A DNA stretch of 64,000 nucleotides from Phymatolithon calcareum (GCA_977006965.1 OZ345354.1:2666001-2730000); one strand, 5' to 3'; positions 29,407-41,095 are shown, counted from the stretch's first letter. The notes: a model not told the origin generated them from the letters alone. Made by a program: numbers and translations.

Positions 29407-31373
29407 ATGGCATCTCCCGACGGCGTCGGCCGGCCGCTCCCTCCGGCGGTGACAAGCCCCGACGTTACAACGTTGCCTCCCTCGCGGGACTTCTCGGTCC
29501 CACTCAGCACAGAGTGCACCCCTTCCCCTTCTACGACTGGTGCGGCGGCGAGCCACCGCGCACCGTCGCCCGCCGCGGAAACACACCAGTCGACTCCATG
29601 GCACCTGAGGAGGGACCCCTCATACAACCAAGCGCAGTACGCGCCGTTCGTCCGCTCTTCTCTCCCGGCGACCCATGCACCACCCTCCACCACGCCCTCG
29701 TCGACACCGTCGCCGGACGCCGACGCCCGACGACACCACCTCGCACTCACGCCTCCTCCGCCCGCCTCAGGCACAGCACCGGGCACCGCACACCTAATCT
29801 TCTCCCCTGTGGTGCCTTCACTCCCTCGTCGCTCATCTCCCACGCCCGCCAACGGTCGGTCGCCGTCCCGGCGCTCGCTGCCGTCGCCATTCGTGGTGAC
29901 CACCCCCGTGCCACTGGCCGTCGTTCTCACGCCATCCAACTCCCCCCACAACACAGGGCCGAGCAACTCGCCGCGCACGCACTCTCCGCTAGTCACATCG
30001 CCTGCAACGCAGTCAGTCCCCTTGGCGTTCGGCGGTCCTGCCGTGCAGGGCACCGCCGCATCACCGAGCAGCGCACCGGTGGCCGGTGACACCGCGCTGC
30101 CACGCACGGACGACCCGTGGGACGACCTGTACGTGCCCAAACCGCGTCTACAGGGTGACGCCCCGGCCAGCGCGTACGACAAGTCCTACTTCTTCCTCAT
30201 GAAATCGAACTTCTCAATTATTCGCGATGCCATTCGCTCTCTCAGCGTCCAGGAAAAGAAAGACTGCGGCAACCTCGTCGTCAACGAGCGAAAGCGCTAT
30301 AAAGTGAACAAGCTCCTCATTCATGCGGCACGCAAATTCGGCGAGACCGGTAACGTGCAGCAGATGTTCGCACCCGACATCGATACCTGGTCGCCGACCC
30401 GGTTCGCATCAGCATCGTCGTGCCCCACGCGCCTTCGCTCGCCACATTGCTCGGAACCATGCCGGGCGCGACAGGCAGCACCGGTCACCCTGCACAGCCG
30501 CCCGCGCCAGACTTTTGCACGAACGAGTTCGCGCGCCTCGTCGGCGTTCTCGTGGACAGTGGCCCCTACATCCGCGGTAAGCTATTGGAAACAGCGCTCT
30601 CGCTCGACCGCTACGAGCTCGACCGTGGCGTGGACAGGGACGCCATTTGGGAGGCCGCGATAGCGCCGCGCTTCAACGACCACAGCTTCCAAGTGCGACT
30701 TCCACTCGCGGGAAAAGTCACTGGGGTTGACGCGTCCGCGCTGCCGCTCGCGCCGCGCAGTGCGGAGAAGCTTCTCGCCGCGTTCAATAAGAACAAATCC
30801 GTCTTCACGAAGGCGTACAGCAACTGGACGGTGTCCGGCGCCAACGATACAGACCGCATCGGGGACTTCGTGGCGACGACGCGTGGCACTGGCGCGATCA
30901 CGGAGGACGGCAAGCGCGCGCTGATCACCTTCCATGCACTGCGCTGCGGCACCCCCGAGGCCGACACCGACCTTTTAGACTTCACCATAAAGACCATGGC
31001 GGCCGGGGTCGGCTACGACGATGACGACGTCGAGGAGAATGCGGGAGCGGTGCCGCGCGGGGGGAGCAGCCGCAAGCGAAAGCGGCAGGAGGCGGCCGAG
31101 CTCCGCGCGCTCGAGCAAGGAAACAACATTCTGAAGGACGGGGTGTCGGCGATAATGCAGTCGTTGGCGCCGAGGGGCGCGGAGTACAACGACTCGACGG
31201 CGCGGCAAGCGAAGGATATCGCAGGGCTGACGAAAGAACTGACGGAGCTTTATTCTCTACTAACCCGGGTGCGCACAGAGAATCAACCACAGGCTCTGAT
31301 CGACCGCATTGAGCGGTCGATTGAGATGACGACGCGATCCTTAGATAAGATTGACTTCCGGGAAGACGAGTAA
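29407..31373 (+). pseudogene. Harbinger accessory protein (ORF1) with one apparent frameshift
   Basis: It starts MASPDGVGRP. A Pro/Ser/Thr-rich N-terminal third (about 230 residues) precedes a folded part beginning DDPWDDLYVPK, with NERKRYKVNKLLIHAARKFG. The frame then shifts near 30385-30395 into a frame open to 31373. That carries DFCTNEFARLVGVLVDSG, SVFTKAYSNWTVSGAND, FHALRCGTPEADTDLLDFT, an RKRKRQE basic patch and a C-terminal coiled coil. The same blocks recur in element B (KAYSRWTVSGQNN, FRAMGCGTVEENTDVLNFT), so the protein is a real, conserved companion of the transposase. Harbingers usually carry a MYB/SANT partner that binds DNA and imports the transposase. A SANT fold is not obvious here. 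The shift could instead be a tiny intron or sequencing error. Confidence 0.7.
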
Positions 31374-31391
31374 AGAGGAAAGGTTTTGTAC

Positions 31392-32630
31392 TTATGGTCT
31401 GCAGATGCCGTTGCGCCGTAGGTAGTCAGTGAGTTCGGCGCGCAACGTCGCGCAGTGCTCGTCGGGGGCAGGGCGCCCGGAGCGCGTTGTCTCGTCGCGT
31501 AAGGCACGCGAGCAGCGCCACCACTCCGCGAACGCTTTTTCCATCGCATGCAGCTCGTCGTCGTTGAGCGTGTGCTGCACGGGGGGCACGCCGTTGTCCA
31601 CGCAGAGGTTATGCAGGCGGAAGCACGCGGATAGGATGTTGGGGACGTTGGCGAGGTCGAAGCGCAGCGGTTTCCAGAGAATACCGAATCGGGCGACGAG
31701 CATCCCGAACGTCTGCTCGACGTGCACGCGGGAGCTGGACTGGAAAAAGTTGAAAGCGTCGCGCGAGTTGTTGTACTCAGGGCACATTAGTGCGGCCTTT
31801 GGCCACGGCGTGATAACTCCGTGCCTACATTCGTAGGCCGCGTCGCCTGCGATCCAGTACCCAGGGAGAAGCCCGATTGATTGTAGGCGACGCGCGAGCC
31901 CAGAGACGCCGAATGCGATGCAGTCGTTCGTGCTACCGGCGCATCGCACCGACATGTACATGAATTTGTAGTCGGATGACACTAAAGCTTGAAGGGGAAG
32001 GGCGTGCATACCTTTGCGGCAAAAATTTTTTCGGGGAAAGTACACGTCGTGCGGTTTCATGAGTCGAATCGCGATCCCATCCAGAGCGCCGACGCACCCG
32101 AATAGCTGGTTTGGGTGTGCGCGGGATGTCCGAAAACTTTCGGAGAGGGAGCGCAGTTTTTGTTCGTCTTGAATGGGGACGCCGGGCATGGGTAGTTCAG
32201 CACATATAGCACAAACGGTGTTGTGGAAAATGGTGTACACGGACGTTGGGCTTATATTAAAGTTGGTGACGAGGTCGAAGTATGACGCCCCGGCGAGCAT
32301 GCGTAAAGTAAGTCCGAGTCGAACCGCGGGCTCGATGACACCGCCGCTTGAGCGGGCGGCTTGATCAGCGTTGCGCGTGAGGGAGGGGCGGAGCGTGTCG
32401 ACCAGCGCGAAGAAAACCCGACGAGGAAGCACATAGGAGCGAGCGAACTGAGAGGCGTTTAAGTATTGCGTGGCGTCCGCGAAAGAACGCCGCACACGAC
32501 GTGTTGAGCGCCCTTTCGTGCGTGGTGAGCGTCTGGGTCGTCTGCGGAGGAGCGCAGTACGAGTACGCACGACAAGGTGCGCAGTAAGAAGTGCGGTGAC
32601 GAGAGCTAGGACAGTAGTAGTGTCCTTCAT
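31392..32630 (-). CDS. PIF/Harbinger DDE nuclease (transposase), 412 aa
   Basis: The start MKDTTTVLAL is the first ATG inside the element. A hydrophobic segment (about 5-25) and an Arg-rich stretch (about 22-48) precede a helix-turn-helix-like region (VRLGLTLRMLAGASYFDLVT, about 103-122). The DDE_4 domain follows: Asp184 in GCVGALDGIAI, Asp263 in IAGDAAYECRHGVITPW, and Glu305 in VEQTFGMLVARFGILWKPL. All three catalytic residues are present and the frame is uninterrupted. The enzyme would cut and join the element ends, normally with the accessory protein as partner. The extra N-terminal hydrophobic helix is unusual and is shared with element B (LLLATLATVIMLLF). Confidence 0.92.
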   Translation of the reverse strand: MKDTTTVLALVTALLTAHLVVRTRTALLRRRPRRSPRTKGRSTRRVRRSFADATQYLNASQFARSYVLPRRVFFALVDTLRPSLTRNADQAARSSGGVIEPAVRLGLTLRMLAGASYFDLVTNFNISPTSVYTIFHNTVCAICAELPMPGVPIQDEQKLRSLSESFRTSRAHPNQLFGCVGALDGIAIRLMKPHDVYFPRKNFCRKGMHALPLQALVSSDYKFMYMSVRCAGSTNDCIAFGVSGLARRLQSIGLLPGYWIAGDAAYECRHGVITPWPKAALMCPEYNNSRDAFNFFQSSSRVHVEQTFGMLVARFGILWKPLRFDLANVPNILSACFRLHNLCVDNGVPPVQHTLNDDELHAMEKAFAEWWRCSRALRDETTRSGRPAPDEHCATLRAELTDYLRRNGICRP

Positions 32631-32637
32631 TTTGACG

Positions 32638-32735
32638 TAGAACCCTCGGGCTTGCACGCGGTCGGAGTACTACTTGTACTCCTTGTAGAGCCCTCGGGCT
32701 TGCACGCGGTCCGAGCACGACTTGTACTCCTCGGA
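32638..32735. repeat. Two tandem copies of a 48-50-bp unit upstream of the transposase
   Basis: Each unit contains CCCTCGGGCTTGCACGCGGT followed by a GAG-rich block and CTTGTACTCCT. It lies just upstream of the transposase start and inside the element, so it may be a promoter or protein-binding repeat. Confidence 0.7.
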
Positions 32736-32908
32736 TTGTGACAGATCTGTTTGTAATCTGGTCAAAGACTACTTTGAACGCTGTCTGTTCACGGCGCGTA
32801 ATCTGTCTGCGTAATTGTCATAATTTATTTTTTTCCCCAATCGTCTTGTGACAGCTGGCTAATTCCGAACAGACAGACAGATTTCCGAGTGGTTTGAAAC
32901 GGGCCTTA

Positions 32909-35840
32909 TCTCTTTCATGAGGCCATGTCATACTAAAGTATCACGACCAATTAAACACATTCACTACATGTAGCTTTCTGCAGCAGTAATGTCGCCAATA
33001 AAACTCTAAAACAACCTGTCCAAAGTCCTGCGCAGCTAAATGTTCACACCTTGGCGGCCGGCCGGTCTGCGTTCCTGGGGTTTTCCTCCATGGCCAATTT
33101 CAGAGAGTGTTTTCGTTTCCTTTTTTTTAAAAAGTAGAATCATGCACTCTTTGCAGGGAACGGTAAATGCAGTGGAGGAGAACTTCACTAATCTGCGCAA
33201 AACTACCTCAGAATCGTCGCTTTCTTGTGTAGGCAGATGAGCGAGCCGCGATTGGCCGAGCATGCATTTGAGAGACGACGGAATGGACAGTAATGATGGA
33301 AATATCTCGTTTTCTCCACAACTACAATGCAACGGAGGAAATGAATCTGAAGACTCGATTGCTCAGCTTCTTCAAAAATGAAACTCCGATTGCGACAGAG
33401 AAGCTTGTGGAGAATCGATCTGCATCTGGTTTTGTAAGAAACACTGGCAAACAAAAAATGCATCAAAAAAGTTTGTCTCGAAGTTGAGAGCCTGATTGAA
33501 ATGATGTGATACAAGCGCTACACGAAACGGAACAGTTATGTTTCCGAGCGCCGGAAATTACTTCCTCTCAACCATGTGGATTACGTTGACCACATGCTTA
33601 TCTCGAGCTCCGAAATCGGGAGTACACGAAACCTATATTGTGTCATGTACAGTGTTGAGCCCTAATCGAGCATTGCTATTGCCTGGAACCCTAATTTCGT
33701 TGGAACTGGCTTGGTCACATTCTTAGAATGGACGAGCGCCGCCTGGTCCGCCAGGTGCTGATTCAATGCGTCAGACCAACACCTGAATCAATCTTTGGTG
33801 ACCTACCTAGCCTAGACGTCCAAACCGCAGTCCAGCTCGCTAACAATAGAATAGAGTGGAAAAAACTCAGACCCTCGAATCGCTGCTAGACCCATTAGGG
33901 GAAAAGGCAAAATGAATGAATGAATGGAACCCTAATAAGGATACACAGGCAATAATGTCCCGGTAACCGTACTATTGTAGAGTACGTTCCGAGTGGGTAG
34001 AAATTAGTACTTAAGGCAGACAAGCGTCGCCTCGTTCAATAAACTGGCAAGAATCCGATTGAACACAACCTTCCAGATTACAACCACAACACTGAGGAAT
34101 AACGGGAATTCAGGTTTGTTCCTGCCGGACAACCAGGTTTTTCGAGTGCCGCTTAAAATGCATGTTCCCCATTGTTACCAAATCGTTACAGTGGCAAGGG
34201 TCCTGGAGTTAACAATTTACTCGTAGAGTTCTGGCTTGGAAGGTATTAAAATGAGCATTGCCCCTAATGGAGAATGTCAAACTTCAGGTGGTGCTTGCTC
34301 GCATTACCTTTCGGGTATGATCGGCACAAGTTGCGTCAGTACAGAGGGCTGTCGTCCTCTGCATTTACCACCCTCTGCTCTTTGCAATTATCAGTTCATT
34401 TTCTAGAACTGTCCCAGCCGACACTATAATATTCTCTTTGTCAAAATAGTAATAAAACCCGGAACCTAACAAAATTCAAATGGCCCTCAAAAGTATAAAT
34501 TTACTATACTCCAATACAGAACTGATACGAAACTCCTCTCCTTAATTCAAATATGCTTGAAATACTTTCTTTCATAGCCCCGCTAGGGAACTTGTACCCG
34601 GAGTTACAGTGCTACACTTTCTCAAATAGCCCAGAGATTTCAAAGACATGTGAGTGCGAGCACTATGCGAAAAAAGCTTTTGAACCCCGTTAATCTGGAT
34701 ACAAAAAATGCCCTAACCTGTCCACGAAACAGCATCTGGATTTTACTCCTTACGGGTCTCAAATCCGAATTCAGCGACCGCAACAGTAAGTCTCGCTATA
34801 TACGACAAAAATCGGGCGAAAGGCGTTTAGTTTACCTAATATTGCAAACAGTGGCATTGGCACCGAACACAACGGGTCCCTTCCGCTTGCCCAAAGATAA
34901 CTTTATTTTTTAAGCACAACGTGATCTCGACCGAGTGAGAATTTGGTCCTTCCAAGAGTCTCCCGCTTCCACAATATGTGAGCTCAGAAAAGCTGTGGAA
35001 TAGAAAAGATGTATCGGCGAACCCGAGCTTCCTATGAATACTGCCAGAGGACGCGAAGTTTCTCCAAATCGTTCACATCCTACTGGAGAATCTCCTCAAG
35101 AGTCCACTTCACCCCGATCGCAGCAAGTGCGGGTTCTGCACCTATGGTTCCCGCACCAGAATGAACTCCGGACTACGCAGATTTGAGAAGAGGAACAAAT
35201 TTTTAGCCTCGCAGTAGCGGCTGAAACGCACCTCTCTTGGTCTCATCAGTGCTGCTACGAGAGCGCTGCAGGAGCTTTTGCTATACAGCAGGATCCTCAT
35301 AGAGTGCATGCAGAACGAAGAAGGCCTACACCGAAGCCCAGGTACGAACAGATGAGGTCAAGGCTATACAGGAGTTCCGCAAATGAGATAGGATTATCTG
35401 AGACCCTAAGTTTTTCCGCCCGCCCTTCTGTCGGTGCGTCTTCGTGAGCTACACTTGCCCATATCTTCGGAAGTCTGTGGGGCTTTTTTGGATTAAAAAA
35501 GTGCTGCTGCGGGCGTCTAATCAATTCTAAATTTAAGAAAACTGTTAGTCAAGGCCCCTGGAACTTGCATGGCTCGTGAATGGACGATGCCCGGCCCTCT
35601 TCCGTTGGGGAAGAGAGAAACGCATAAGGAGGCGTCAGAATGTCCAGACAGTATGGTGGCACAGAAAGTTCGACGCGAGCGCGCGAGGGCAACTTACGTC
35701 CGCTCTCGGGAGTGCAGCAGGAATAGCAGGCCGAACAAGAGAGGGACGGGTTTTCTGCTGCGTGTATTTCTAGAAGTTTAATACATGAGAGAGTTTGACA
35801 AACACTTTCTTCCGGTTCACGCCCGAGCTTATTTTTGGAT
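32909..35840. other. Intergenic stretch, one LINE tail, otherwise no gene recognised
   Basis: It is AT-rich with short frames only. The single assignable item is the LINE 3' end at 33704-33926. The stretch 35560-35840 lies directly downstream of the Sel1 pseudogene and shows no further Sel1 units. Confidence 0.4.
33704..33926 (+). pseudogene. LINE 3' terminus with a short-repeat tail
   Basis: The translation gives WLGHILRMDERRLVRQVL, then an AVQLANNRIEWKKLRP segment and a stop. The GHILRM and 'A..R..W..L' blocks are typical of the end of LINE reverse transcriptase proteins. It closes with three TGAA/GAAT units (33911-33926), a common tail type for non-poly(A) LINEs. Most of the element is missing at the 5' side. 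Confidence 0.6.
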
Positions 35841-38730
35841 TCAAACAGAAAAATCGTGACGTAAACCCTTTTTCTTCCATCCACGCCTCCAACGTTGAAA
35901 TAGAGCCAACCCCATCAAAAGCACTAATGACAAAGCGTCCACATCTGCACCTTCTTCGACGGCCCGGTTGTAAAGGTGAACTGTGCGAACCGGGTCTGCT
36001 GGTGCCCCATCCCCGCCACGTCGAAGAAACCGCGTGAGGTTGTACATTGCTGTAACGTGACTACCTTGTTCAGTACTCCGGTTGTACAGCTCCGCTGCCC
36101 GAACCTGGTCTGCATGTACCCCGTACCCATCATCTTCTAGCAACACTGCGAGATTGTACAGTGCCTCCACATCTCGTGCTCCTTCAATGGCGCCGTTCTA
36201 CAGGTGAGCTGCGCGAGCAGGATTTGCTGGCGCACCGCCCCTACTATCTTGCAAGAACCGTGCGAGGTATTGAATTGCGTTTAGATCTCCAGCTTCAATG
36301 GCCTGATTGTATAACTCAACTGCGCGACCCGGGTTCGCTGGTACACCGCACACGCCATCTTCTAGCAGCAATGCTAGGCGGATCATTGCTTTCAGATGGC
36401 CGCCTTTTTCTATGGCACGGTTATACAGCTCCGCTGCGCGAACTGGGTCTGCAGGTACCACATTCCCGCCATCTTCCAGCAACACTGCGAGATTGTACAT
36501 TGATTTCACATGGCCACCTTCAATGGCACGGTTGTACAGCTGAACTGTGCGAACCGGGTCTGCTCGTACACCTTCTCCGCCACGTCTGAGCAGCACAGCG
36601 AGGTTGTACATTGCGGTTACATCTCCACCTTCGTCAATGGCCCTGTTGTATACAGGGGTCGTGCGCAATCCATTGCTATTGCAATTAATTGCAATTCATA
36701 GCAATTCGACCCAAATTGGGTTCTGATGAAGAATTGCAATTCGAATTGCTGGTCGGTAGGTTGTACGAAAGTGTATAGTTCAGCAAGAGCAGAGTTGAAG
36801 GAAATAACGATCACTTCAAATGTATCATGCGTAGTACGTGGTAATTGGTTGTCGGTAGCATCTAATTTTATTATATAACTCGGGCCAGTATAAGCGTTCA
36901 CCGGGGGAGCACTGCACCATTTTGGCCCAAATCAACTAAATAACTATCGGGCCAAAATGTTGCCGTGCTCCCCAAGTGTTAGGTACGTAAAATTCTACGT
37001 ACTGTATACAGTTGCAACGTTCCTGAATTCAACCATCCATGTGCTCGTTCTATTGTAATGGTCTGCGCAGACCACTGCAACAGAACGATCACATGGATGG
37101 TTGAATTCATTCATCCGTTCAAGTATAACGGTATGAGTGTCTAGAGTGCCGTTTCTGAAAAGACAGATAGAAGAGTCAATATAAAAAGTGAAGACGTACA
37201 TTTATCCAAAGCACACTACCAGACCCAGTCGATAACACCTAAACAAATTTCGCTCTTCCAATCATGGTACTACCTATTCCGAAACCGAAGCCGAAACAAG
37301 TTGTACAGCAGCTAATGCAACTCCTTCGCGAACAGCCTCGAGATATCCATTCACGTCAATCAACCGCTCTTATTGGGATGATCAAACTGTGAAGGAAGCT
37401 ATGTCAAGCGTTGTCAACCAGCGTGTTGAACAGGCTATCGCAGAAGACGAAAGTTTCGTACACCTAGGAGAAGAGGCATGAATAAACAATTAATTTGACT
37501 ATTGCGGGAAGTATTCAAATTGCAATCCGAATTGCTGACTAACCGTAGTGAGCAATTGAATTGTTTAATTGCGCGACAAACAGCAATGTCGAGCAATGGA
37601 ATTGGCACTACCCCTGGTTGTATAGCTCAACTGCCCGAACAGGTTCTGCTGGTATCCCGTCTACGCCATTTTGAAGCAACCATGCCAGGTTGACCATTGC
37701 GGTCACATTGCCACCTTCGTTAATGGCCTGGTTGTATAGCTCAGCTGCCCGAACAGGTTCTGCTGGTATCCCGTCTCCGCCATTTTGAAGCAACCATGCC
37801 AGGTTGACCATTGCGGTCACATCTCCACCTTCTTCAATAGCCCGCTTATACGGCTCAACTGCACGAACCGACTTCGTTGCCTGAGTCTTAACTTTCCGAT
37901 CTTTCGCTCGCTTGCGGCGGACATTCACTTCAAACTCAGACCTCTGCTCACGCAGCTCTTGTTCCAATTTTCTGATTCGCTCTTCAGCAGCAAGCTTTTG
38001 TAGCTCATAGGTTGCCATCATTTCCCTAAATTCTTCTCCCTTGGAATTTTCGACTTCTCTTGCTCGAATCTCCGCAGCCTCCAGAAGCGCCATCAAGTTT
38101 TGTGTTTCCACGCTAGAAACCGTGGTATACAAAGGCTTCGTCACAGGAAGACCATGAAGCAGGAGGTGCAGTTCCGGCGTCGCATGACATTGATTATCTT
38201 CCCCCTCAACAAAGCTCTCCCTTCCGCACGTAGCACCAGTAGCTTGTGTTGCGATTGCCCGTCAAACATTTGCGCATTCTGCATTCCTTTTCCGAGTCGT
38301 CGCGCATTAAGGCTTCAACACTCTCTCCCATCTTGTTGACGATCACCCCGAACCGGTCGTTGGTATCCACTGAGATAGCATCGAGTAAGAGCTTGATGGT
38401 GAGAATGTCGCTCCGTCTAACTCGGCCTTCATCCAACGTGACAACGAACGCAATCTTCAACGCGACATTTTGGGAGAGTAACTTGTCCAGCTCTTCGCCT
38501 GCTTGCTTGCTACTCGTGGGATCACAGAGGCCGGGGGTGTCGTACAGTGTCACGTTTCTCACCGAATAAGCTTGAAGAACTTGCGTCAGACCCTCACTTA
38601 AGCTGGGCCCACTTCTGAATTGTGGACTTCCGGCAAGTCCGTTAAGGAGAGTGCTTTTACCAGCGCCCGGATTTCCGACCAACGCAATGGCTGGCCGGTG
38701 GCGCAAGGCGTTGGAAGTGGGTTTGCTCAT
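35841..38730 (-). pseudogene. GTPase-coiled coil-Sel1 paralogue, broken three ways
   Basis: It parallels the intact gene at 41746-43368. The start is MSKPTSNALR, with P-loop GNPGAGKST, LYDTPGLCD and VNKMGE, then a coiled coil and about nine 38-residue Sel1 units. Three lesions are visible. A 1-bp insertion near 38215 ends the GTPase frame early, after WCYVRKGELC. The 964-bp hAT copy (36653-37616) sits in a Sel1 unit, its 8-bp duplication falling in the conserved LYN codons. A TAG near 36198 replaces a Tyr codon in the seventh or eighth unit. The rest is well preserved, so inactivation is recent. It lies in inverted orientation 3 kb from the intact copy. Confidence 0.9.
36653..37616 (+). mobile_element. 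Internally deleted hAT copy (964 bp), inserted in the Sel1 pseudogene
   Basis: The ends CAGGGGTCGTGCGC and, in reverse complement, CAGGGGTAGTGCC match the full element at 4451-7061. The duplication GTTGTATA is perfect (36645-36652, 37617-37624). The leader, the first 35 or so codons and the last 45 or so codons of the transposase remain. About 1647 bp between them are missing, with a 3-bp TCA microhomology at the join (37360-37362). This is the usual product of interrupted gap repair. It cannot make transposase but keeps both ends and AATTGC subterminal motifs, so it could be mobilised in trans. Confidence 0.95.
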
Positions 38731-39118
38731 GGTTATTAGGAAGTCGATGGCAAGTGATGGTCGATGTGTGCTTCGTCCTTCGCTCCAAACCGTTCACAAT
38801 CGAGCAGACTGAGACTGTCCACATCTACTGCACAGTGCCAAATCCAGTCAATGCAAACTTGCTACGAGTAAATTTAGCGATGTAGCTGTACATCAGAGAT
38901 TCATTCGGATGGATGAATCCAGTAATCCACCACTCCAGTCACTGTTGCTGTCCATGTCGCCCACTGAGTAAATTTTTGGGGAAAAGACTAAAACGAGCTT
39001 AGGTTTTGAGTTACAGTGTTTCCTAAACGAGCTTCAGCTGTCACATTGTAACGTCTGTTTATCAGCCCTGGTTCGCAACAAAATAGAAACTTGTTATGAA
39101 AGAGGACACAATGATTGT
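38731..39118. other. 5' flank of the Sel1 pseudogene
   Basis: No gene is recognised. Similarity to the 5' flank of the intact paralogue ends about 10 bp upstream of the start codon. Confidence 0.35.
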
Positions 39119-39125
39119 GTCTAAC

Positions 39126-39992
39126 CAGGGGAATGTTAGAAGGGGGACAAAAGCAGGAACTTGATGTTTCAAAAAGTTTATTAAAAATGTGGCCTGCGTT
39201 GTGTCAGGTTAATTATGAGGAAATCCTTGTATCAAAAATTAAGTGATGAAGCTCGATTCTTGCAGCGCTCTGACAGAGCCGTCGTTCGACGACGGCCAAT
39301 GGAATTGTGCCAGGACATTTAGATCTGCAAGCATCCTCGTGATAGTATATGTGGAGTGCAGTAAACGCTGCGGTGCCATGTCGGATTCCGAGGCGTTCGT
39401 GCGGGCGCTTTCGTGATTAGCTGATGAAATTGTGGCAACGTGGCCGCAAATGATAGGTTATATTTCGCAGAAATGGATTATGGGAGCACTCCTCTCAAGC
39501 GAGGACCACCGACGGATGAGCGCGCGACCGAGCCCCTTGTTCCAGCCCAGAACTCACGGCTGATTGAAGCCCGGGCTCGTCACACGAGCTACTCGCCTCC
39601 GAGAACGTTCCGCTCGCGTCCATCGCTGCTACACACGAGAAAAGACGCGAGCCACACCTCCAAGTCTTCCGTTTCATTAATTTAAGGGGAATTTACTAAA
39701 ATGACCACGTAGTTTGCCAGCCGTGCACGTTTTGTGCACAGTGCACAGGGAGAGCTCGAAAACCTACTTCTCTATTATTTCTCTCCAGCATGGGATCCTG
39801 CAACGAGAGGCTTCGCTACATTATGGTCCATAATGTACTCGAGCTGTAAGCTGGATTTTTTCTATGAACCGACTACGTTTATGATACATTTTCACACTAC
39901 CTGCTCTGCTTCATACGGACGCCACATAGGCTTATCATTAAAATTCGGTATGACACCTCTCCTGCTTTTGTCCCCCTCCTAACATTCCCCTG
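39126..39992. mobile_element. Non-autonomous hAT-like element (867 bp)
   Basis: The terminal inverted repeats begin CAGGGGAATGTTAG and continue for about 34 bp through GGGGGACAAAAGCAGGA, with one mismatch. The flanks carry GTCTAAC on both sides (39119-39125, 39993-39999), a 7-bp match where hAT normally gives 8. No transposase is encoded. The frames inside show no motif. It differs internally from the 4451 and 36653 elements, so it is another subfamily. Confidence 0.8.
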
Positions 39993-40341
39993 GTCTAACG
40001 GTCCCTTTCCGGAGTACAGTCGTTTTGTGCCGTGCACATCCATGAATGGTACACGGTTTGTGTTAAAGACAGGGGACATAATCTAAACAATAGGATTCTA
40101 TTACAGTACCACTGTGTCTTCTCAGCACTCGGCATATTGCAAATCTCGATGACGTCCGCCGCAGCGATCATCGCACTCCACGTTGGCGTCGCAGCGGATG
40201 GAATACGAACCAATTGAATGTATGACAAATTAAGGACCTACAATCTTGGATTTTTATTTTTTATGAGCTTGGGAATCCGAGAAGCTCATTGGAAACTTTC
40301 TGTTATGGCAGTACATAATTGGCTAATCGTGAAAAAAAAAA

Positions 40342-40385
40342 TTACGAGGAAATTCGCTACATGCATGTAGCGAATTTCCTCGTAA
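40342..40385. repeat. 44-bp perfect palindrome, no spacer
   Basis: It is centred on ATGCAT, with arms of 22 bp beginning TTACGAGGAAATTCGC. It is the outermost block of the MULE-like left end folded on itself. Confidence 0.95.
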
Positions 40386-40386
40386 A

Positions 40387-40452
40387 GATTTGGCGAGCTT
40401 TGCCCTCTTTTTCGGTCCATGGACCGAAAAAGAGGGCAAAGCTCGCCAAATC
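40387..40452. repeat. 66-bp perfect palindrome, no spacer
   Basis: It is centred on CCATGG, with arms of 33 bp starting GATTTGGCGAGCTTTGCC. It is separated from the preceding palindrome by one base. Confidence 0.95.
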
Positions 40453-41095
40453 GGCACCCTTTGCGAAAACTACTACTCGTTATGGTATGCGCTAGCTAAC
40501 CCTAGATACAAACCCGCGACACCAGTAAAGAAGCTGCTTGTGGAGACGAATTTCATCGAAAGTGGCACGCTGAGCCGTGTTGTTCGCAGCAAAGCGACAC
40601 CGTTCCATGTGACAGTTATCAGCGACTACCGCGCTACATGCTCTTGTCGCCACTTTAAGAGCACCAACGACCATGTAGCCGCGTTGTCGCTGCACTTTTG
40701 TTCGCTTCTAGACGCTTGGTGCAGCATCGGGTCTTGTTCGACCCGTGGAACAAGCACTGGTTCGCGGATGTATGGCTGTTGAAAACGTGAGCCAGGCAAC
40801 ACGAGGGCAGTATCACGCGTGTTGCAGTCACTAGTGATCAGCTAGTACAGGTTAATGTAGTGCCGTTTGACCTTGTCGCTAAGCCCGGCCGAAAGCGCAA
40901 GAAGCCCTACTTGCGTCCAAAATGAGGTCCCATCTTTGCTTCTCGTGCAAAAACACCGGTCACTTCTCACGGACACGAGGTAGGCCGAACATCCAAAACA
41001 TTGTGGAGGCGAAGCGAAAACACATCGACAAAGCGGTTCAGTCGAACAAAATCGACCTCACCGCTTGCGACGAGGAGCTAAAGCAGAGGGAGTAG
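40453..41095 (+). pseudogene. C-terminal part of a MULE transposase (SWIM finger and zinc knuckle)
   Basis: The translation shows VSDYRATCSCRHFKS-type SWIM sequence (TCSCRHFKSTNDHVAAL), where the expected late Cys is missing. After a shift come a GRKRKKP basic block and CFSCKNTGHFSRTRGRPN, a zinc knuckle whose last Cys has become Arg. Both modules occur in this order at the end of Mutator-like transposases. The catalytic domain is absent. Frame changes lie near 40700 and 40920. Confidence 0.65.

Larger units (their letters stand above)
29050..32905. mobile_element. PIF/Harbinger element A (3856 bp), probably autonomous or recently so
   Basis: The ends read GGTCCGTTTTAAACCA (left) and, on the opposite strand, GGCCCGTTTCAAACCA (right). 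Both are followed inside by a CTGTCTGTCTGTTCGG block, so the terminal repeats extend to about 41 bp with mismatches. A 3-bp duplication TTA flanks the element (29047-29049, 32906-32908), typical of Harbinger. Two convergent genes fill the interior: an accessory protein on the plus strand and the transposase on the minus strand, with stops 18 bp apart. Confidence 0.9.

Noticed and set aside
29040-30089. 349-codon frame in the 5' part of Harbinger A
   Set aside because: It begins outside the element boundary and is in a different frame from the conserved accessory protein.
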